A stretch of DNA of 64,000 nucleotides, taken from Methylomonas rapida. Lineage in GTDB: Bacteria; Pseudomonadota; Gammaproteobacteria; Methylococcales; Methylomonadaceae. Position 1 is the stretch's first letter; every line of letters starts with the position of its first letter. Below are positions 35,642 through 45,317 of this stretch, piece after piece. The translations under genes were made by a program, and so were the position numbers. Location of the stretch: NCBI RefSeq assembly GCF_024360925.2, contig NZ_CP113517.1, positions 1,302,001 through 1,366,000 on the forward strand, in the 5' to 3' direction. Below the pieces are notes generated by a model, which searched no databases, was not told the DNA's origin, and saw only the letters and a program-made list of their open reading frames with translations.

Positions 35642-36841
35642 ATGGGGCGGCTTGCGCTTGAGGTCGCGGACATTTTCCGCGCCCATGGTTCCGCTTGGCG
35701 ACAAGCTCAGCAGGCTCACATGAGTCTGGGCCAGCTGAAAGTCATGTCCGCCATCGAACAGTGTCGTACCGCGACATTGGGTGGTCATGTGCTGTGTTGT
35801 CCGGCCTGCCAGCATCAAGACATCGCCTACAATTCCTGCCGAAACCGGCATTGCCCGAAGTGCCAGGCCAGCGCGGCCAAACGCTGGCTCGAAGCCCGGC
35901 AGGCCGATCTATTACCGGTCGAGTATTATCACGTGGTGTTTACCTTGCCGGCGCCGATCAGTGCCATCGCTTATTACAATAAAACCATCGTCTATGGCTT
36001 GTTGTTCGAGATCGCGGCGGAAACCTTACGCACCATTGCCGCCGATCCGAAACATCTGGGCGCCCAGATCGGGGCCACCCTGGTGCTGCATACCTGGGGT
36101 TCGGCGTTGACCCATCATCCGCATGTGCATGGCATCGTGCCGGGCGGCGGCTTGTCGTTGGACGGTGAGCGCTGGATTAACTGCAAGCGCGGCTTCTTTT
36201 TATCGGTAAGAGTGCTGTCACGGCTGTTTCGACGCCGGTTTCTCGAAGTATTGAGCAAAGCACATGCGGCAGGACAATTGCAGTTCTTCGGTGAGTACCC
36301 CCATCTAACTGACGTGGCAGCCTTTGCGGACTGGCTCAAGCCGCTACGCAAATGCGAATGGGTGGTTTACGCCAAACGCCCGTTTGCCGGTCCCGAAGCC
36401 GTCTTAGCCTATCTGTCGCGCTATACCCATCGCGTGGCTATTGCCAATTCACGACTGCTGGCCATGGACGAACGCGGCATCAGCTTCCGCTGGAAAGATT
36501 ACCGGGCCAAAGGCAGGACGCGGCATAAAACCATGACACTCAGCCCGGACGAGTTCATCCGCCGCTTTCTGTTGCATGTCCTACCCAGCGGTTTTCACCG
36601 TATTCGGCATTATGGCTTGCTGGCCAATGGCGGGCGTCGTGATCATCTGGCGCAGATACGTGAACGGCTAAAAGTGGCGCCTGCTCAAGTGGACTCTAAG
36701 AATCCTATGGCTGAGGCGCCCGAAAACACAACTCCGCCAACCTTCGTCTGCCCGGATTGCGGGGCGGCAATGATGATCATTGAAATCTTGGCGCGCAAAC
36801 CGTTGATTCGGGCACCGCCTCCACTGGGAGGCGTACCATGA
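35642..36841 (+). CDS. IS91-family HUH transposase
   Basis: 399 residues from ATG 35642. N-terminal zinc-binding region (CCPACQH, CRNRHCPKC) and the HUH nuclease motif HHPHVHGIVPGGG, then the tyrosine segment VLAYLSRYTHRVAIANSRL. A C-terminal zinc pair CPDCGAAM follows. It moves by rolling-circle transposition. A small hairpin (GTTGG-loop-CCAAC, 36884-36899) beyond the gene fits the origin end of such elements. ISL3 copy 3 lies just past that. Confidence 0.9.
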   Translation: MGRLALEVADIFRAHGSAWRQAQQAHMSLGQLKVMSAIEQCRTATLGGHVLCCPACQHQDIAYNSCRNRHCPKCQASAAKRWLEARQADLLPVEYYHVVFTLPAPISAIAYYNKTIVYGLLFEIAAETLRTIAADPKHLGAQIGATLVLHTWGSALTHHPHVHGIVPGGGLSLDGERWINCKRGFFLSVRVLSRLFRRRFLEVLSKAHAAGQLQFFGEYPHLTDVAAFADWLKPLRKCEWVVYAKRPFAGPEAVLAYLSRYTHRVAIANSRLLAMDERGISFRWKDYRAKGRTRHKTMTLSPDEFIRRFLLHVLPSGFHRIRHYGLLANGGRRDHLAQIRERLKVAPAQVDSKNPMAEAPENTTPPTFVCPDCGAAMMIIEILARKPLIRAPPPLGGVP

Positions 36842-36975
36842 TGACACCCACTTGGCGAATGCGAAACATGACATCCTTACTTCGTTGGTTTTTGCCAACC
36901 TCGGGACCGCTTGGCATGCTTGAGGAAAAACCTAAATTCGCCATCGGCGTGTACGCTAAAAATTGCCCTCTTTGG

Positions 36976-38370
36976 GGCTCTTCCGTATTTTGCGGAGAAA
37001 CCACTACATGTAGTGCTATAGTCTTTGCCTGCCACAGTGAGTTTTGCTAAGGTCGACAATTTAACGCTGGAGTATCGTGATGACACAGTCGCTACTTCAA
37101 ATACCGCTGGATATACCTGATGTTTGTATCGAAAAAGTTGAAACCACCGCCAAAGGCGAGTTCATCATCACGGTCAGTAGTACGTTAACCAGTGCAACCT
37201 GCCATCAATGCGGCCAGAGGATCGATAAGTTTTATGGCTATGGCAGAGAAATCACCTTGCGTCATTTGTCGATTTTCGATCGGCCGGTTTGGATCAAGCT
37301 AACCCCCAAGCGCTATCGATGCCCTGACTGCCCCAAAGGTCCGACGACCACGCAACAATGTGGCTGGTATAACTGGAAAAGCCCCCATACCAAAGCGTAT
37401 GAGCAGTGGATATTGCGTGAATTGATCAACAGCAGCGTGACCGACATGGACGTGAAGCACGGCATCAGCGCCGAAGCGGCGGAAGGGATTATCAATCGGC
37501 ACGTGGCCCAACAAGTTGATTGGTCTGCCATCCAAGGCATTCGCTTGCTGGGACTGGATGAAATCGCTTTGAAAAAAGGGCATCAAGATTTTGTGGTCAT
37601 CGTGTCGGCTATCGATACCGAGGACCATAAGCGGATTCTGGCGGTGCTGCCCGACCGCAAAAAAGAAACGGTTAAAGCCTTTTTGCAGAATATTCCCGAG
37701 GCACAGCAACACGCGTTACAACGCGTCTGCGTGGACATGTATGAAGGGTATCGCAACGCCGTCTATGAGACATTGCCCGGCGTCGAGGTGGTGGTTGATC
37801 GCTTCCATGTCGCCAAGCATTATCGAGACGGCGCCGACCAGGTCCGCAAGGCGGAAATGAAAAAACTCAAGAATACCCTGTCTGCCGAGGATTATGCCAA
37901 GCTGAAAGGCGCGATGTGGGCTTTTCGGAAGCGCTGGATGGAACTCTCTGCCGATCAGCAAACCGTTTTGCTTTTTCTATTCCAGCAAGCCCCCATTTTG
38001 CGAGAAGTCTATATCCAACGGGAGCTTTTGACGGGTATTTTTGAGCGCCGACTCAATAAGGCTGAGGCCGAAAAAGCCTTGGATCGCTGGATGGAGCATA
38101 TCAAAGTCTTGAAGTTGAAGGGCTTTGATGCGTTTGTCAAAACCTATCAAAACTGGCGAAATGAAATCACCAACTATTTCATTCGCCGGGAAACCAGTGG
38201 CTTTGTTGAAGGGCTTAACAACAAAATCAAAAGCATCAAACGACGCTGCTTTGGCATTTACAATACCGTCCGCCTGTTTCAGCATATCTGGCTTGATATC
38301 GAAGGGAGACGGTTGTTCGGTTATGCATAACCCTATATGTCGGGGCTACTCCGCGAAATACGGAAGAGCC
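36976..38370 (+). mobile_element. ISL3-family insertion sequence, copy 3 (1395 bp)
   Basis: Same ends and length as copies 1 and 2, with the 8-bp duplication CTCTTTGG (36968-36975 and 38371-38378). It is inserted between the IS91-type module and mobI. The roughly 290 bases after it, to 38660, hold no recognisable gene. Confidence 0.95.
37077..38330 (+). CDS. ISL3-family transposase (copy 3)
   Basis: 417 residues, identical to the other two copies in the window; zinc-finger N-terminus and DDE_Tnp_ISL3 domain. Intact. Confidence 0.95.
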   Translation: MMTQSLLQIPLDIPDVCIEKVETTAKGEFIITVSSTLTSATCHQCGQRIDKFYGYGREITLRHLSIFDRPVWIKLTPKRYRCPDCPKGPTTTQQCGWYNWKSPHTKAYEQWILRELINSSVTDMDVKHGISAEAAEGIINRHVAQQVDWSAIQGIRLLGLDEIALKKGHQDFVVIVSAIDTEDHKRILAVLPDRKKETVKAFLQNIPEAQQHALQRVCVDMYEGYRNAVYETLPGVEVVVDRFHVAKHYRDGADQVRKAEMKKLKNTLSAEDYAKLKGAMWAFRKRWMELSADQQTVLLFLFQQAPILREVYIQRELLTGIFERRLNKAEAEKALDRWMEHIKVLKLKGFDAFVKTYQNWRNEITNYFIRRETSGFVEGLNNKIKSIKRRCFGIYNTVRLFQHIWLDIEGRRLFGYA

Positions 38371-38660
38371 CTCTTTGGAGTAAAATCGCGGCATTTGCTC
38401 GACTCAGGCTTACGACTCCTGGGACTTTTAACCACATCAGCGACCCAGCCCCTCCTCAAATCCCCATAGACTGTTACCCAATCTAACTCTCCACTGCGTG
38501 GCCCGCGGTTTCCTCCCTCGGGGCTTGTCCGACGCCTGCCCACCATGGTTTGTGGTCCCAAGGTTATCATCAAATGATGAGCAGGCATCCGATAACCCTT
38601 AACAATTGGGGACTATGATGCTCTCTGGTTTATCGGTGAAAAGATTGTCATTTAGTCATC

Positions 38661-39140
38661 TCAACCGATGAATTTGTTATTGGCATCAATCACCTTGCAA
38701 TATCGCTGCACCGCATCCCGAATTTTTCCCAACCGATCGAGCTGTTGCCGGATATGAGCAAACTCGGTTTCCAGTTCTTCGACTAATTCCGTCTCCCAGG
38801 CGGGTTCGTTCTTCAGCAGGTTACCGAGCGGATAACGATAGCCACGGCCTTTCTTAACGTACTGCGCAATGGGCTTGGTTTGACCGTTTTGTCGCAACGT
38901 GGCCATGCGGTACCACTCAATGCTGAAAGCGCGTTGACTTTCCCGGCAGCGGATGCGGACACCAATTCGGCCTGATTCGCTTTTGCTGTGTTTCTGACGC
39001 TGGCTTTTCATTTGGCGCCAATAATCGTCGACCAACACTTTGGCTTGGGCCTGGAGATGATCGCACCGGGTTTCGATCCAATGCAGCAGGTCTTGTTCGG
39101 TGAGAGTGGACTGTGCGTTGACAGGATGTTCGCTGGACAT
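38661..39140 (-). CDS. mobI: MobI-like mobilization protein
   Basis: 159 residues, highly charged. Similar to MobI of SXT/R391 and IncA/C elements, a protein needed for transfer from oriT: RCDHLQAQAKVLVDDYWRQM, then IGVRIRCRESQRAFSIEWYRM and KGRGYRYPLGNLL, with a C-terminal helical part. In those elements oriT lies immediately upstream of mobI; here the 280 bases upstream are rich in hairpins. It is divergent from the traF operon. Confidence 0.7.
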   Translation of the reverse strand: MSSEHPVNAQSTLTEQDLLHWIETRCDHLQAQAKVLVDDYWRQMKSQRQKHSKSESGRIGVRIRCRESQRAFSIEWYRMATLRQNGQTKPIAQYVKKGRGYRYPLGNLLKNEPAWETELVEELETEFAHIRQQLDRLGKIRDAVQRYCKVIDANNKFIG

Positions 39141-39420
39141 GAATTTTCCTAATACTTAACTGTAGGGATAGACATGGACAATGCCTAACGGGATTTTCTG
39201 TTCATTGCGAGCCTTGGAAAGCGTCTTAGTGCATAGGTTTTGTACCTTAAATGCCTACCGCAGTAGGCATATCACTGTCATTTTCCCGATGGTTCATTTA
39301 GGCATTGCCTTGGCAAAACAGCGTGATTCATGCCTACCTAGGAAATAACTTCGGATTTCGGGCCGATTACCGTAGCCACGTTTCCCTACTAGCGTAGGGA
39401 AATCGAAAGTCGATTTACTA
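39141..39420. other. Candidate oriT upstream of mobI
   Basis: Non-coding stretch with three strong dyads: ATGCCTAC/GTAGGCAT (39251-39270, 4-base loop), TTTCCCTAC/GTAGGGAAA (39381-39402, 4-base loop) and AAATCGA/TCGATTT (39400-39416, 3-base loop, overlapping the previous one). The motif ATGCCTA recurs at about 39180, 39251 and 39331 and inverted at 39263. Position next to mobI, as in SXT/R391, supports an origin of transfer. The nick site cannot be named. Confidence 0.55.
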
Positions 39421-39559
39421 TTGGGATTTGCGGGCTATGGTCCGTTCGCAATAAAGCCGGCATTTTATGCAACCGATATGGGATGCCGATTGCAGTTGAC
39501 GCTGAATTCGGGATCGTCTGCCGTTAGGGGCGCGTTCTGGGATCGCCATTCGAGCCATC

Positions 39560-39593
39560 TTGCAGCTGATGGCGTTTTCGTCGTCAGCTGCAA
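39560..39593. promoter_or_regulatory. Dyad upstream of traF, matching the traI dyad
   Basis: TTGCAGCTGATG (39560-39571) and CGTCAGCTGCAA (39582-39593), one mismatch, with a 10-base spacer as in the dyad at 23923-23960. It lies 35 bases before the traF start, and the traI dyad lies the same distance from its gene start. Likely operator shared by the two transfer operons (inference). Confidence 0.6.
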
Positions 39594-39627
39594 AAGTCGC
39601 TGGGAAAATCTGGCTGACAATGGCGCG

Positions 39628-40638
39628 ATGAACCGAAACGCCATTTCTTTACCGATCATCATGAGTTTGTGTCTCAGAGCCTCACTGGCGATGGGTAACG
39701 ACAGCACGCCCGAGATTTCCTATTTCGCCGACAAACAGCGCGGCTGGTTTTGGTACGAGGCGTTGCCGGAGTCGGTAAAAAAAGCTAAACCCGATATTCA
39801 AACCGATCAGGAAAAACCCAAGCCTGACATCAAACCGCTCAGCACCGTTCAGGCTGACATGGAACCCAAAACACAAGCCAAGCCCTTTCCGGAACCCCAA
39901 CCACTGTCCTCCGCCTGGTTGAAGCAAAACCTGGAGCATTACCTGAACCAGGCCATCGACGATCCCACTGAGGAGAATGTCGCAGCGTTTTACTATCTGC
40001 AGCGGGTGATGATGGACAAAGCCGAGCGCTTTACCAATGCCGCCCGCTACGTGGTGATGTCCGATCCGCAACTCGACGAAACGGTGCGCCGGCCAGTGGC
40101 TACCTATGCGGCCAATGAAGCCAATCATCAGGCCAGCGTGGTGGCCGAACAGGCCTTGAAAGCGATTGCCGCCCAAGCCGGTATTTTGTTTTTCTTCCGG
40201 TCCGATTGCCCGTATTGCCATGTGCAGGCGCCGATTTTAGCGATGCTGGAAAACGCTTATGGATTCAAGATTTATCCCGTGTCGCTGGATGGTTTGCCCA
40301 TGCCGAACGGCTTTTTCAGTCAGTTCAAACGTGATAACGGTCAGGCGGCGATGTTGGGCGTTGAACAAACCCCGGCGTTGTTTCTGATGAAACCGCCGAA
40401 GCAGATTGTGCCGTTGGCTCAAGGCGCCTTGTCGTTGGAGGAACTCACCGGTCGGATTTTGCTGGCGGCCAAGGAAGCCGGTTGGATCGATGCGAAGCAA
40501 TACCAAACCACCCAGGGTATTCGTAACACGCCCATGTTATTGCCGACGGCTGGAAGCATTAGCCCTGCGGTCACTCAAGATCCACTGTCACTGATCCAGG
40601 CATTGCAACGCAGTGCGCATCTCGGGAGTACGCCATGA
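39628..40638 (+). CDS. traF: TraF, mating-pair assembly protein (thioredoxin-like)
   Basis: 336 residues from ATG 39628, where a signal peptide begins (AISLPIIMSLCLRASLAMG); the frame is open upstream to 39421, but that part runs through the candidate operator. A Pro/Lys-rich linker is followed by a thioredoxin fold with LFFFRSDCPYCHVQAP, an intact CxxC. In F-type systems TraF is a periplasmic protein for pilus assembly. It overlaps traH by 4 bases. The upstream F-type genes (traC, traW, traU, traN) are not in the window. Confidence 0.85.
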   Translation: MNRNAISLPIIMSLCLRASLAMGNDSTPEISYFADKQRGWFWYEALPESVKKAKPDIQTDQEKPKPDIKPLSTVQADMEPKTQAKPFPEPQPLSSAWLKQNLEHYLNQAIDDPTEENVAAFYYLQRVMMDKAERFTNAARYVVMSDPQLDETVRRPVATYAANEANHQASVVAEQALKAIAAQAGILFFFRSDCPYCHVQAPILAMLENAYGFKIYPVSLDGLPMPNGFFSQFKRDNGQAAMLGVEQTPALFLMKPPKQIVPLAQGALSLEELTGRILLAAKEAGWIDAKQYQTTQGIRNTPMLLPTAGSISPAVTQDPLSLIQALQRSAHLGSTP

Positions 40639-42086
40639 CGTCATTTTCGCTATCACGACGCTATCGCCAGGTGGTGGTCGTGATCCTGTTGGTCGAGAGT
40701 TCCGTTCCTGCCTATGCCGACCTACAACAGGAAATGGACAGCATGTTCGGCACCATGACCAACTTCACGGCCCCAACGGCCCATTTGGGACAGCGCCGGG
40801 GCGTGATTACCGGCGGCAGTTTGGTGGCGCGCAATGGCATCACCAACACCAATCTGGTGTCGTTCGTGCCACCGTCGTTCAGCGCCGGCTGCGGTGGCAT
40901 CGATTTATTCGCCGGCAGTTTCAGTTTCATCAACTTCAACCAGTTCGTGCAATTGCTGCGCAACGTGGCCGGTAATGCGGCGGGCTATGCGTTTCAGTTG
41001 GCGGTCGGTGCCATGTGTCCATGGTGCGCGTCGGTGATGACCGACTTACAAAAGAAAATCCAGGAGATGAACCAGATGTTCAGCAACTCCTGTCGCTTGG
41101 CGCAAGGCCTGGTCAACGATACGGTCAAAGCCTTCGATTTGCAGAGTAAGACCAACCTGTCCAATGCCTCGTTTACCCAAGGGATTTCGGATGTGTTTTC
41201 CAGCTGGACCAACACCAGTACCTTGGGCGATCCGGTGCAGCAAATCAAGCAGAACGACCCGACGGATATGACCAAGATCATCCAAGGCAATCTGGTATGG
41301 CGGGCTTTGGTCAATCAGAACGCCGGGGGATGGTTCCGCTTCGGCGGCAACAGTTTGCTGGAAGCGGCGATGAGTATTTCCGGTACGGTGATCGTCGATG
41401 CCCCGCAAGCCGCGCCCGACGGCAAAGGCGAGAACAATGCCATCAGTGCGCCGCCACCGGTGTTACGGATCAAGGATTTGATGTACGGCAACAACGCCGG
41501 TAACAGTTATCAAACCGTGCGCATTTACACCTGCATTGATGGTCATGATGCTGATCAGTGTCTGAAGCCTATCGTCCAGAACGTCAATCTGGTCGGCTTG
41601 AAGCAACGGGTGATGGAGATCCTGTTGGGTTCGGCCAATAGCGGCAACGGTCTGATTTACAAATTCTCGACCAACAGCGGTCAAATCACCGACAGCGAAA
41701 AAGCCTTCATGCAAACCGTGCCGGATGCCATCGGCGGCATGATTCATAACCTGGCGCGGGAAGACGCCGGCATTGCCAAACTGTGGGCCGAAGAAGCGGC
41801 ACCGGTGATTGCCTTGGAATTGGCGCAATTGATCGTCAACGATTTGCTCAATGCCGTGCAAACCGCCTCGCACATGAACGACCACGCCTACGCCAAGTTG
41901 CTGGTGGATGCCTTGAAAGATGCCCGAGAGCAGATTCAAGACGAGTACGTCACCATCGCCGGACGCTATGGCAATCCGCAAACCTTGATGGCGTTTTACC
42001 AGCAGCTGATGACCACCGTGAAGCCTAAACACTACGGCACCGTGGCGCAATTGCCGGCTTCCGGTACCGCCTGGCCGACGCCTTAG
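40635..42086 (+). CDS. traH: TraH, pilus assembly protein
   Basis: 483 residues with a signal peptide (VVVVILLVESSVPAYA) and the TraH-type pattern: GGSLVARN, FSAGCGGIDLFAGSFSFINFNQFVQLLRN and the Cys pair AMCPWCASVM. Periplasmic or outer-membrane component of the F-type mating-pair apparatus. Overlaps traF (ATGA) and is followed 30 bases later by traG. Confidence 0.88.
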   Translation: MTSFSLSRRYRQVVVVILLVESSVPAYADLQQEMDSMFGTMTNFTAPTAHLGQRRGVITGGSLVARNGITNTNLVSFVPPSFSAGCGGIDLFAGSFSFINFNQFVQLLRNVAGNAAGYAFQLAVGAMCPWCASVMTDLQKKIQEMNQMFSNSCRLAQGLVNDTVKAFDLQSKTNLSNASFTQGISDVFSSWTNTSTLGDPVQQIKQNDPTDMTKIIQGNLVWRALVNQNAGGWFRFGGNSLLEAAMSISGTVIVDAPQAAPDGKGENNAISAPPPVLRIKDLMYGNNAGNSYQTVRIYTCIDGHDADQCLKPIVQNVNLVGLKQRVMEILLGSANSGNGLIYKFSTNSGQITDSEKAFMQTVPDAIGGMIHNLAREDAGIAKLWAEEAAPVIALELAQLIVNDLLNAVQTASHMNDHAYAKLLVDALKDAREQIQDEYVTIAGRYGNPQTLMAFYQQLMTTVKPKHYGTVAQLPASGTAWPTP

Positions 42087-42116
42087 TCCATCTTATTTAT
42101 TTGAAGGCAATCTCCT

Positions 42117-45100
42117 ATGTTTGAAATCTTTTCCGTAGGCGATTCTGCCTATCTGCAAGCTGTACTGAATGCCGTGGCGATGATCTCTGGCACCGGCGAT
42201 TACCGCACCGCCGCTGCCGTCGGTGGCTTGATCGGTGTCATCATCGTCATGCTGCGGGCATTGTTGCAATGGGATGGCCGCGGTATCCGTTATCAGGATT
42301 TACTGTTGGCGTACGTGTTGTGGCTGATGCTGTATGCGCCGTCGGTGCGGGTATCGATCGAGGATGCTTATACCGGCAGCGTCGTGGTGGTCGACAATGT
42401 GCCCTTGGGGCCTGCGGTGGTGGGTAGTGTGATGTCGAACATAGGCTATCGCACCACACGATTGTTCGAACAAGGCTTTGGCACACCGTCGATGACCGGC
42501 AACGGCTTTGCCGACAGTTTGCAGACCTTGACCGCAGTGCGGAAAAATCTGTTGTCGCGGGTTAATCTGGGGGCGGCCAACGTGCCTAATGCCGGCAGTG
42601 ACATGGAAACCTCGTTTGCCAATTACGTGCGCGAATGCACATTGACCGGGGTCGACCTGAACCAGAAATCGGTGGACGCCATTTTGCGTGATGCCGATCC
42701 CCTGAATGCCATCCGCTTTGATTCCGACATCTACATGACCCAAATTTATGTCGGCGGCCAACCGCAAACCAAAACCTGTACGGATGCTTGGGCCGATTTG
42801 AGCGTAGTGGCCAATGGCAATTTTGCGACTGCGCTGGAAGGCTTGTTGCAGCCGATCTTGGGCGTGCCGGCGGCAGGAGACACGGTGCCAAAAATCCAGG
42901 ATGCCTTCGATGCGCTGGCCGGACCCGGTGTGGTCGATGCCGCCGATTACATGCTGATGTCGGCCATCATGCCCATGTTCGAGAAAGGCGTGATCGGTCG
43001 ACATGAAGACGGCTTGCATTGGAACAAAGCCGCGATGGTCGAACAAGCCATTCAGCAACGTAATACCCAATGGGCCGCCGAACAAACACTGTTTGCCAAG
43101 ATCGTCCGGCCGATGATGGCGTTTATCGAAGGTTTGAGTTATGCCATCGCACCGATCATGGCGTTTGTGGTGATGCTGGGCAATGTCGGTATCCGGATGA
43201 ATATCGGCTACTTCTCGATGCTGCTGTGGATCCAGTTGTGGATGCCGATTTTGGCGGTGATCAATCTATTCATCCAGATGTCGGCCGCCGGCAAGATGGC
43301 GTCACTGACCTCGGCCACCTACAATCTGCCGTCAATGATGGGCATTTACCAGTTGGACATGGAGTTGCAACAATGGCTGTCGATTGGTGGCATGCTGGCC
43401 GCTTCGACACCCGCCATTACTTTGATGCTGATCTACCGCGGGGCAGTGACTGCCACCCATTTCCTGGGGCGCATGGACGGCGGCGATTATGTGAACGAGA
43501 AAATTGCCACGCCCGATGTGATCAGCCCGGCGCCGGTCTTGAATGCCCAGGCGCAACATCAATACAGTCCGTTGTCGGCGGTCACCCAAACCGGCGTCGA
43601 CAAGGTGCTGCCGACCTTTACCGCCGGCAAAGACATGAGTGCGGCGCTATCGTCGGCTTACAGCGCTTCGGAACAGGCGACCAATAGTTTCATGCACAGT
43701 GTATCGTCTTCGGCGATGAAATCGGCCAGCATCACCAGCGATGCCTTCGACAGCCGTTCCTTGGGCAATCAGATTGCCAGCAGTTCGAGTTACACCGATG
43801 CCTATAACCGTCAGTTCGGAGAAGCCTTTGCCAAGAAGCACGCCGATACCGGCATATCTGCCGATCAGTTCTCGGCCTTGGTGGCCGGCAGTGCCAATGC
43901 CGGGGCCAAGCTCGGTAACGACCAACTCAGCGGCGCAATCTCCGGCCGCTTGCAGAACGACTTCAAAGTCAGTCAGGACAAATCCGATGCCATTGCCGCC
44001 GACATCAGCCAGACCGTCAACGACAGTCAGGGTTATCAAGCCGGCTTGGCGAAAAGCCTGGCACTGGATGCGCAAACTGGGACTCGAAACGTCGCCTCAA
44101 TGGGACTGCAAAATCAATCGTTGTCCTCACTGCAACACAGCGCAACCGATGCGGTATCAGCTAGCCAATCTTATCAACAAACCCTATCGGCCCAACAACG
44201 CTTCGGAGCCCAAGCCAGTTTCGGCGCGGCGGAAACGGGTTATCAAATAGCTCAAGACTCAACCTTGATGGAGAAACTGGATCGTACACTCGATCAATAC
44301 GGCTTGCGCGGCGATACGCAGCGGCTGGCCTCGCAATGGAAAGCGTCGGGGTGGATTAGCGATGCCGATCAAGCCTATGCCGCTGCCGGCATGTCGTTAC
44401 TGACAGGTTTTTCATCACCCAGTTACCGCACCCTAGATGATCAACAATCGCACCAGGCACAAATATCGGGTTATCAACTGTTGGGCGATGCGTTTAATGC
44501 ACCGCAAGCCGATCAAACCTTGAATGCCAGCCAGAACGAATCGCTGAAGGCCAATGCACCGGAAACTGGCAAGGTTCAGACATCAGTCGAACAGGCTCAG
44601 CTTAAAGACCCACGGGCAGAAACCGAATCGTTAAATCAGCGTGCACAGGCACAGATTCGTTCAGCAGCGGGGAAAATTGCCGGCGGCGAAACCCGTGTCG
44701 AAGCGCAGCATGATCGTAACCTGGCTGAGCGTGAACAAAACTCGAGAGAAGGCTTTGGGCAATTGGCGAATGTCAAAGCGGAGCACTTTAGGCAATCCAT
44801 TGCGGCTGCGGCCAACGAAACGCCTTCAGCTGCAGAGGCAACATATGACTATCTCGGGGGCAGTATTTATAATACAGTTAAGGATATTGAAGCGGCAGGG
44901 GTGGCAAGTAATGCTTACATAGACCAATTTAGTAATCATTTTCTGGAGGCATTTTCAAAAGGCGAGGATAAGTGGGAATCACTTAAATTCGCAGCGTCAC
45001 AGTCTTACCCTGGATTTGAACAAGTTACAGAAATTTGGGCAAATCAGCGTGTAAATGCCGTATCAGACAAACTCACTCCAAGCCAACAAGCCTACTATAA

Positions 45101-45314
45101 AGCGGCAATGTTTGAGGCGTTTGCTGGTTTTGATGTTCGTGGCTCAAATAGTGGAATACTTGATCAGCTCGAACAGAAATTGATTATTGAAGAAGGCGAC
45201 AAAGTTGGTAGCGATATCGCCAAATTGCTGATTCAGGCTGCGGGCCAAAATAGAATGGACTTGGTCAACCAAGTTGGTAACTACAATCGGTCAATGGGGC
45301 GGATAAATTATTAG
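42117..45314 (+). CDS. traG: TraG, mating-pair stabilisation and entry-exclusion protein
   Basis: 1065 residues. The TraG N-terminal domain has several membrane helices (about 20-45, 62-80, and 340-450, including IAPIMAFVVMLGNVGIRMNIGYFSMLLWIQLWMPILAVINLFIQM). The C-terminal 550 residues are Gln/Ala/Ser-rich and probably coiled, extending into the periplasm. In F and SXT this protein works in mating-pair stabilisation and, through its C-terminal part, in recipient recognition and exclusion. Last gene of the traF-H-G operon. Confidence 0.85.
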   Translation: MFEIFSVGDSAYLQAVLNAVAMISGTGDYRTAAAVGGLIGVIIVMLRALLQWDGRGIRYQDLLLAYVLWLMLYAPSVRVSIEDAYTGSVVVVDNVPLGPAVVGSVMSNIGYRTTRLFEQGFGTPSMTGNGFADSLQTLTAVRKNLLSRVNLGAANVPNAGSDMETSFANYVRECTLTGVDLNQKSVDAILRDADPLNAIRFDSDIYMTQIYVGGQPQTKTCTDAWADLSVVANGNFATALEGLLQPILGVPAAGDTVPKIQDAFDALAGPGVVDAADYMLMSAIMPMFEKGVIGRHEDGLHWNKAAMVEQAIQQRNTQWAAEQTLFAKIVRPMMAFIEGLSYAIAPIMAFVVMLGNVGIRMNIGYFSMLLWIQLWMPILAVINLFIQMSAAGKMASLTSATYNLPSMMGIYQLDMELQQWLSIGGMLAASTPAITLMLIYRGAVTATHFLGRMDGGDYVNEKIATPDVISPAPVLNAQAQHQYSPLSAVTQTGVDKVLPTFTAGKDMSAALSSAYSASEQATNSFMHSVSSSAMKSASITSDAFDSRSLGNQIASSSSYTDAYNRQFGEAFAKKHADTGISADQFSALVAGSANAGAKLGNDQLSGAISGRLQNDFKVSQDKSDAIAADISQTVNDSQGYQAGLAKSLALDAQTGTRNVASMGLQNQSLSSLQHSATDAVSASQSYQQTLSAQQRFGAQASFGAAETGYQIAQDSTLMEKLDRTLDQYGLRGDTQRLASQWKASGWISDADQAYAAAGMSLLTGFSSPSYRTLDDQQSHQAQISGYQLLGDAFNAPQADQTLNASQNESLKANAPETGKVQTSVEQAQLKDPRAETESLNQRAQAQIRSAAGKIAGGETRVEAQHDRNLAEREQNSREGFGQLANVKAEHFRQSIAAAANETPSAAEATYDYLGGSIYNTVKDIEAAGVASNAYIDQFSNHFLEAFSKGEDKWESLKFAASQSYPGFEQVTEIWANQRVNAVSDKLTPSQQAYYKAAMFEAFAGFDVRGSNSGILDQLEQKLIIEEGDKVGSDIAKLLIQAAGQNRMDLVNQVGNYNRSMGRINY

Positions 45315-45317
45315 GTA

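Noticed and set aside
39421..39627. N-terminal extension of TraF
   Set aside because: The signal peptide starts at 39628, and the upstream codons run through the dyad shared with traI.
42300..44075. Minus-strand frames in traG (42300-43085, 43647-44075)
   Set aside because: Shadows of traG without supporting features.
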